Assembly (NCBI GenBank): GCA_945897725.1
Contig: CAMDFR010000009.1
Coordinates: 34,465 to 98,464, forward strand
From: Chitinophaga pinensis
GTDB taxonomy: Bacteria > Bacteroidota > Bacteroidia > Chitinophagales > CAMDFR01
Length of the DNA stretch: 64,000 nucleotides
Direction: 5' to 3'
Below are positions 63,601 through 64,000 of this stretch, piece after piece. Position 1 is the first letter of the stretch. Each line of letters opens with the position of its first letter. The position numbers were made by a program, and so were the translations under genes. Below the pieces are notes generated by a model, which saw only the letters and a list, made by a program, of their open reading frames with translations, made no database searches and was not told the DNA's origin.

Positions 63601-64000
63601 TCATTGTAGGCGTCGGATTCACAACTATAGAAACAGTAATAGGAATTCCTGTACATCCTCGTGATGTAGGTGTAATGGTATATACAACCGTTAATGGAGC
63701 ACTGGTATTATTGATTAATAATTGCGCTATAACACTGTCTGATCCTGATGATGCACCTGTAACCCCACTAGGAACACTCACTGTCCAACTAAATGTGGTT
63801 GGAGCAACATGAGAACTCAATCGAATATTCGTTAGTGTATTCGAACAAATCGTATCTCGTAATTTCGATGCCATCACATCTGGTGTTGGATTGACTATAA
63901 TGCTATAAGTGGCAATCGTACCAGGACATCCAACACCTACACTTGTAGTTGCGCGAGCCAAATAATTTATTGTAATAGGGAAATAAGTACTATCATAAAT
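60626..64000 (-). CDS. Giant SprB-like PKD adhesin with T9SS type B sorting domain, 5' end outside window
   Basis: The frame stays open from 60626 to the window edge (no stop in the last 13 codons beyond 63961), so at least 1124 residues are encoded here and the N-terminus lies outside. The N-terminal portion has at least four PKD-like repeats of about 110 residues sharing the CSG...SYDGCVGISDTYQISI-type pattern. Several PKD domains of about 85 residues follow (motifs WNFGDGS, WYFGDGDSS, WDFGNGDSS). The last 90 residues (LFVPNAFAPAFGAGSD, FNTYGELLWSS, GWDGTYEGKAMQQDVYVWKI) form a type B sorting domain. Highly Thr/Ser/Ile-rich. Predicted cell-surface or motility adhesin secreted with PorP/SprF. 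Confidence 0.9.
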   Translation of the reverse strand: MYDSTYFPITINYLARATTSVGVGCPGTIATYSIIVNPTPDVMASKLRDTICSNTLTNIRLSSHVAPTTFSWTVSVPSGVTGASSGSDSVIAQLLINNTSAPLTVVYTITPTSRGCTGIPITVSIVVNPTPTMTFSLPNQTICSGEFTSLVNINSTTPGSMISWSLDSISGITGTLRTGSNTIPSQRIYSSLTSITVLNYVAVISYDGCVGISDTYQISITPRPHISAIARVQTICTEDSSRNIVLSSDVVGTTYRWYAVSGPFVTGFVVAGTGNVIPAQALFNASAIQDTLRYIVQPSYNGCSGDSLECFIIVLPRPSIMAIPDTQELCSGSATIPIIITSTIRGTNLSWNASATDISGYIASGTSDTIPSQVLTNTSIIASQGVLNYSIYPIAAGCPGDTAHATILLNTIPIPNFMPSAFDGCSPLTLGFATNTLLLGTIDSIIFDWGDTTSDLTMFPRIIAPTWPAVNHTFYNTTTSPITYNITLHVYNACGDTFITRSILVRPNNVEAFFTTNGVNSGCEPFTLNFTDLSSGAATSSWCFDYYAYNDSCAPGTSIIAASGSTINHTYNAGTYTVRIYVTDGCSFDTFSQVINVYSRPVADFIFIDSQCSSSAVPFTNISTPSVGSILTSQSWYFGDGDSSNSISPTHIYANGGSYNVCLIVYSSLGCSDTICKNVHVNKRPDISIVSNNTCFNQQPIRLFGVSVPADTSFTLRYNWSLGDGNTSTTANPIYSYASSGTYALVLVATDGICIDTAYASVQIYPIVDAAFTLSDSIFCDAPQTISITNNSVGAVNYAWDFGNGDSSFLVDPIYTYLTTGTFQIRLIAESNYRCLDTAYKMIEIVPRPIISGIDIIPAEGCQPLLVDFYPNVLNASTYVWNFGDGSFPYTTSSVHQSNLYSDTGIFSIVLYAYANPTCMDSLVLRDTIIVHENPISDFSYITGDAIGSNGGPIIFTNLSQGAISYSWNFGDGAFSAEVDPTHRFIATSDIKIMLIAENIFGCKDTSFQILCHNCGDLFVPNAFAPAFGAGSDLVRIWKPAGYGLQSYLAQVFNTYGELLWSSDKLELTQPAEGWDGTYEGKAMQQDVYVWKIEAIFIDGSRWKGMLYRDSKVPKTIGDVTLIR

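Overview
The window is a 64 kb piece of an AT-rich chromosome from a member of the Bacteroidota. The evidence is consistent. Several genes belong to families largely restricted to that phylum (GldC, PorP/SprF, a PorE-like OmpA lipoprotein, a TamL-like Omp85 lipoprotein, type A and type B T9SS sorting tails). The succinate dehydrogenase has a single fused cytochrome b subunit. Many genes are preceded by the Bacteroidota -7 element TANNTTTG. The order within the phylum cannot be settled from sequence reading alone. There is no phage, IS element, CRISPR array or rRNA operon. It is mostly a housekeeping region with a few lineage-specific genes.

Layout. 1-8.8 kb: the end of a phosphoglucosamine/phosphomannomutase, aroQ, a PlsC acyltransferase with an HsdR-N-like nuclease-fold protein, AMP nucleosidase, a SPOUT rRNA/tRNA methyltransferase, an FAD oxidoreductase, dapF, a Deg/HtrA protease and inorganic pyrophosphatase. 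8.8-16.2 kb: an FG-GAP T9SS cargo protein, TamL-like Omp85 protein, a second SPOUT methyltransferase, an RluA-type pseudouridine synthase and purM. 16.4-25.5 kb: a histone-H1-like tail fused to a START-like domain, ffh, a degenerate M23 protein, mutS2, a CPA2 antiporter and a lipoprotein. 25.5-33.7 kb: photolyase, a 37-kDa nucleoid-associated protein, a T9SS-sorted M43 metalloprotease, an FtsE-like ATPase, gldC, a thioredoxin-fold protein without its cysteines, an aldo/keto reductase with a GHMP kinase, and sufE. 34-42 kb: an SPFH protein, menE-menC-menA, a small lipoprotein and sdhCAB. 42.4-48.3 kb: mrp, a NifU-like scaffold, pyrF, a Nudix hydrolase, mltG-ybgC-yihY and tRNA-Ser(UGA). 48.3-50.6 kb: a tandem array of 124-bp repeats and a molybdenum-cofactor cluster (mobA, fdhD and a small conserved gene). 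50.7-64 kb: a PorE-like lipoprotein, a new-looking repeat (propeller-like) protein, ftsX, a DUF2723 membrane protein, a divergent Sir2 protein, PorP/SprF and a giant SprB-like PKD adhesin cut by the window end.

How they fit together. The envelope theme is type IX secretion and surface adhesion: OM assembly (TamL), T9SS parts (PorE-like, PorP/SprF, GldC) and T9SS cargo (FG-GAP protein, M43 protease, SprB-like protein) are all present. A respiration theme joins menaquinone synthesis (menA, menC, menE) with succinate dehydrogenase. Fe-S cluster factors (Mrp, NifU-like, SufE) would supply SdhB.

The observations most worth following are the H1-tail/START fusion, the 124-bp repeat array, the uncharacterised ten-repeat exported protein beside the PorE-like gene, the degenerate M23 and thioredoxin proteins, and promoters placed so close to start codons that leaderless transcripts are predicted.
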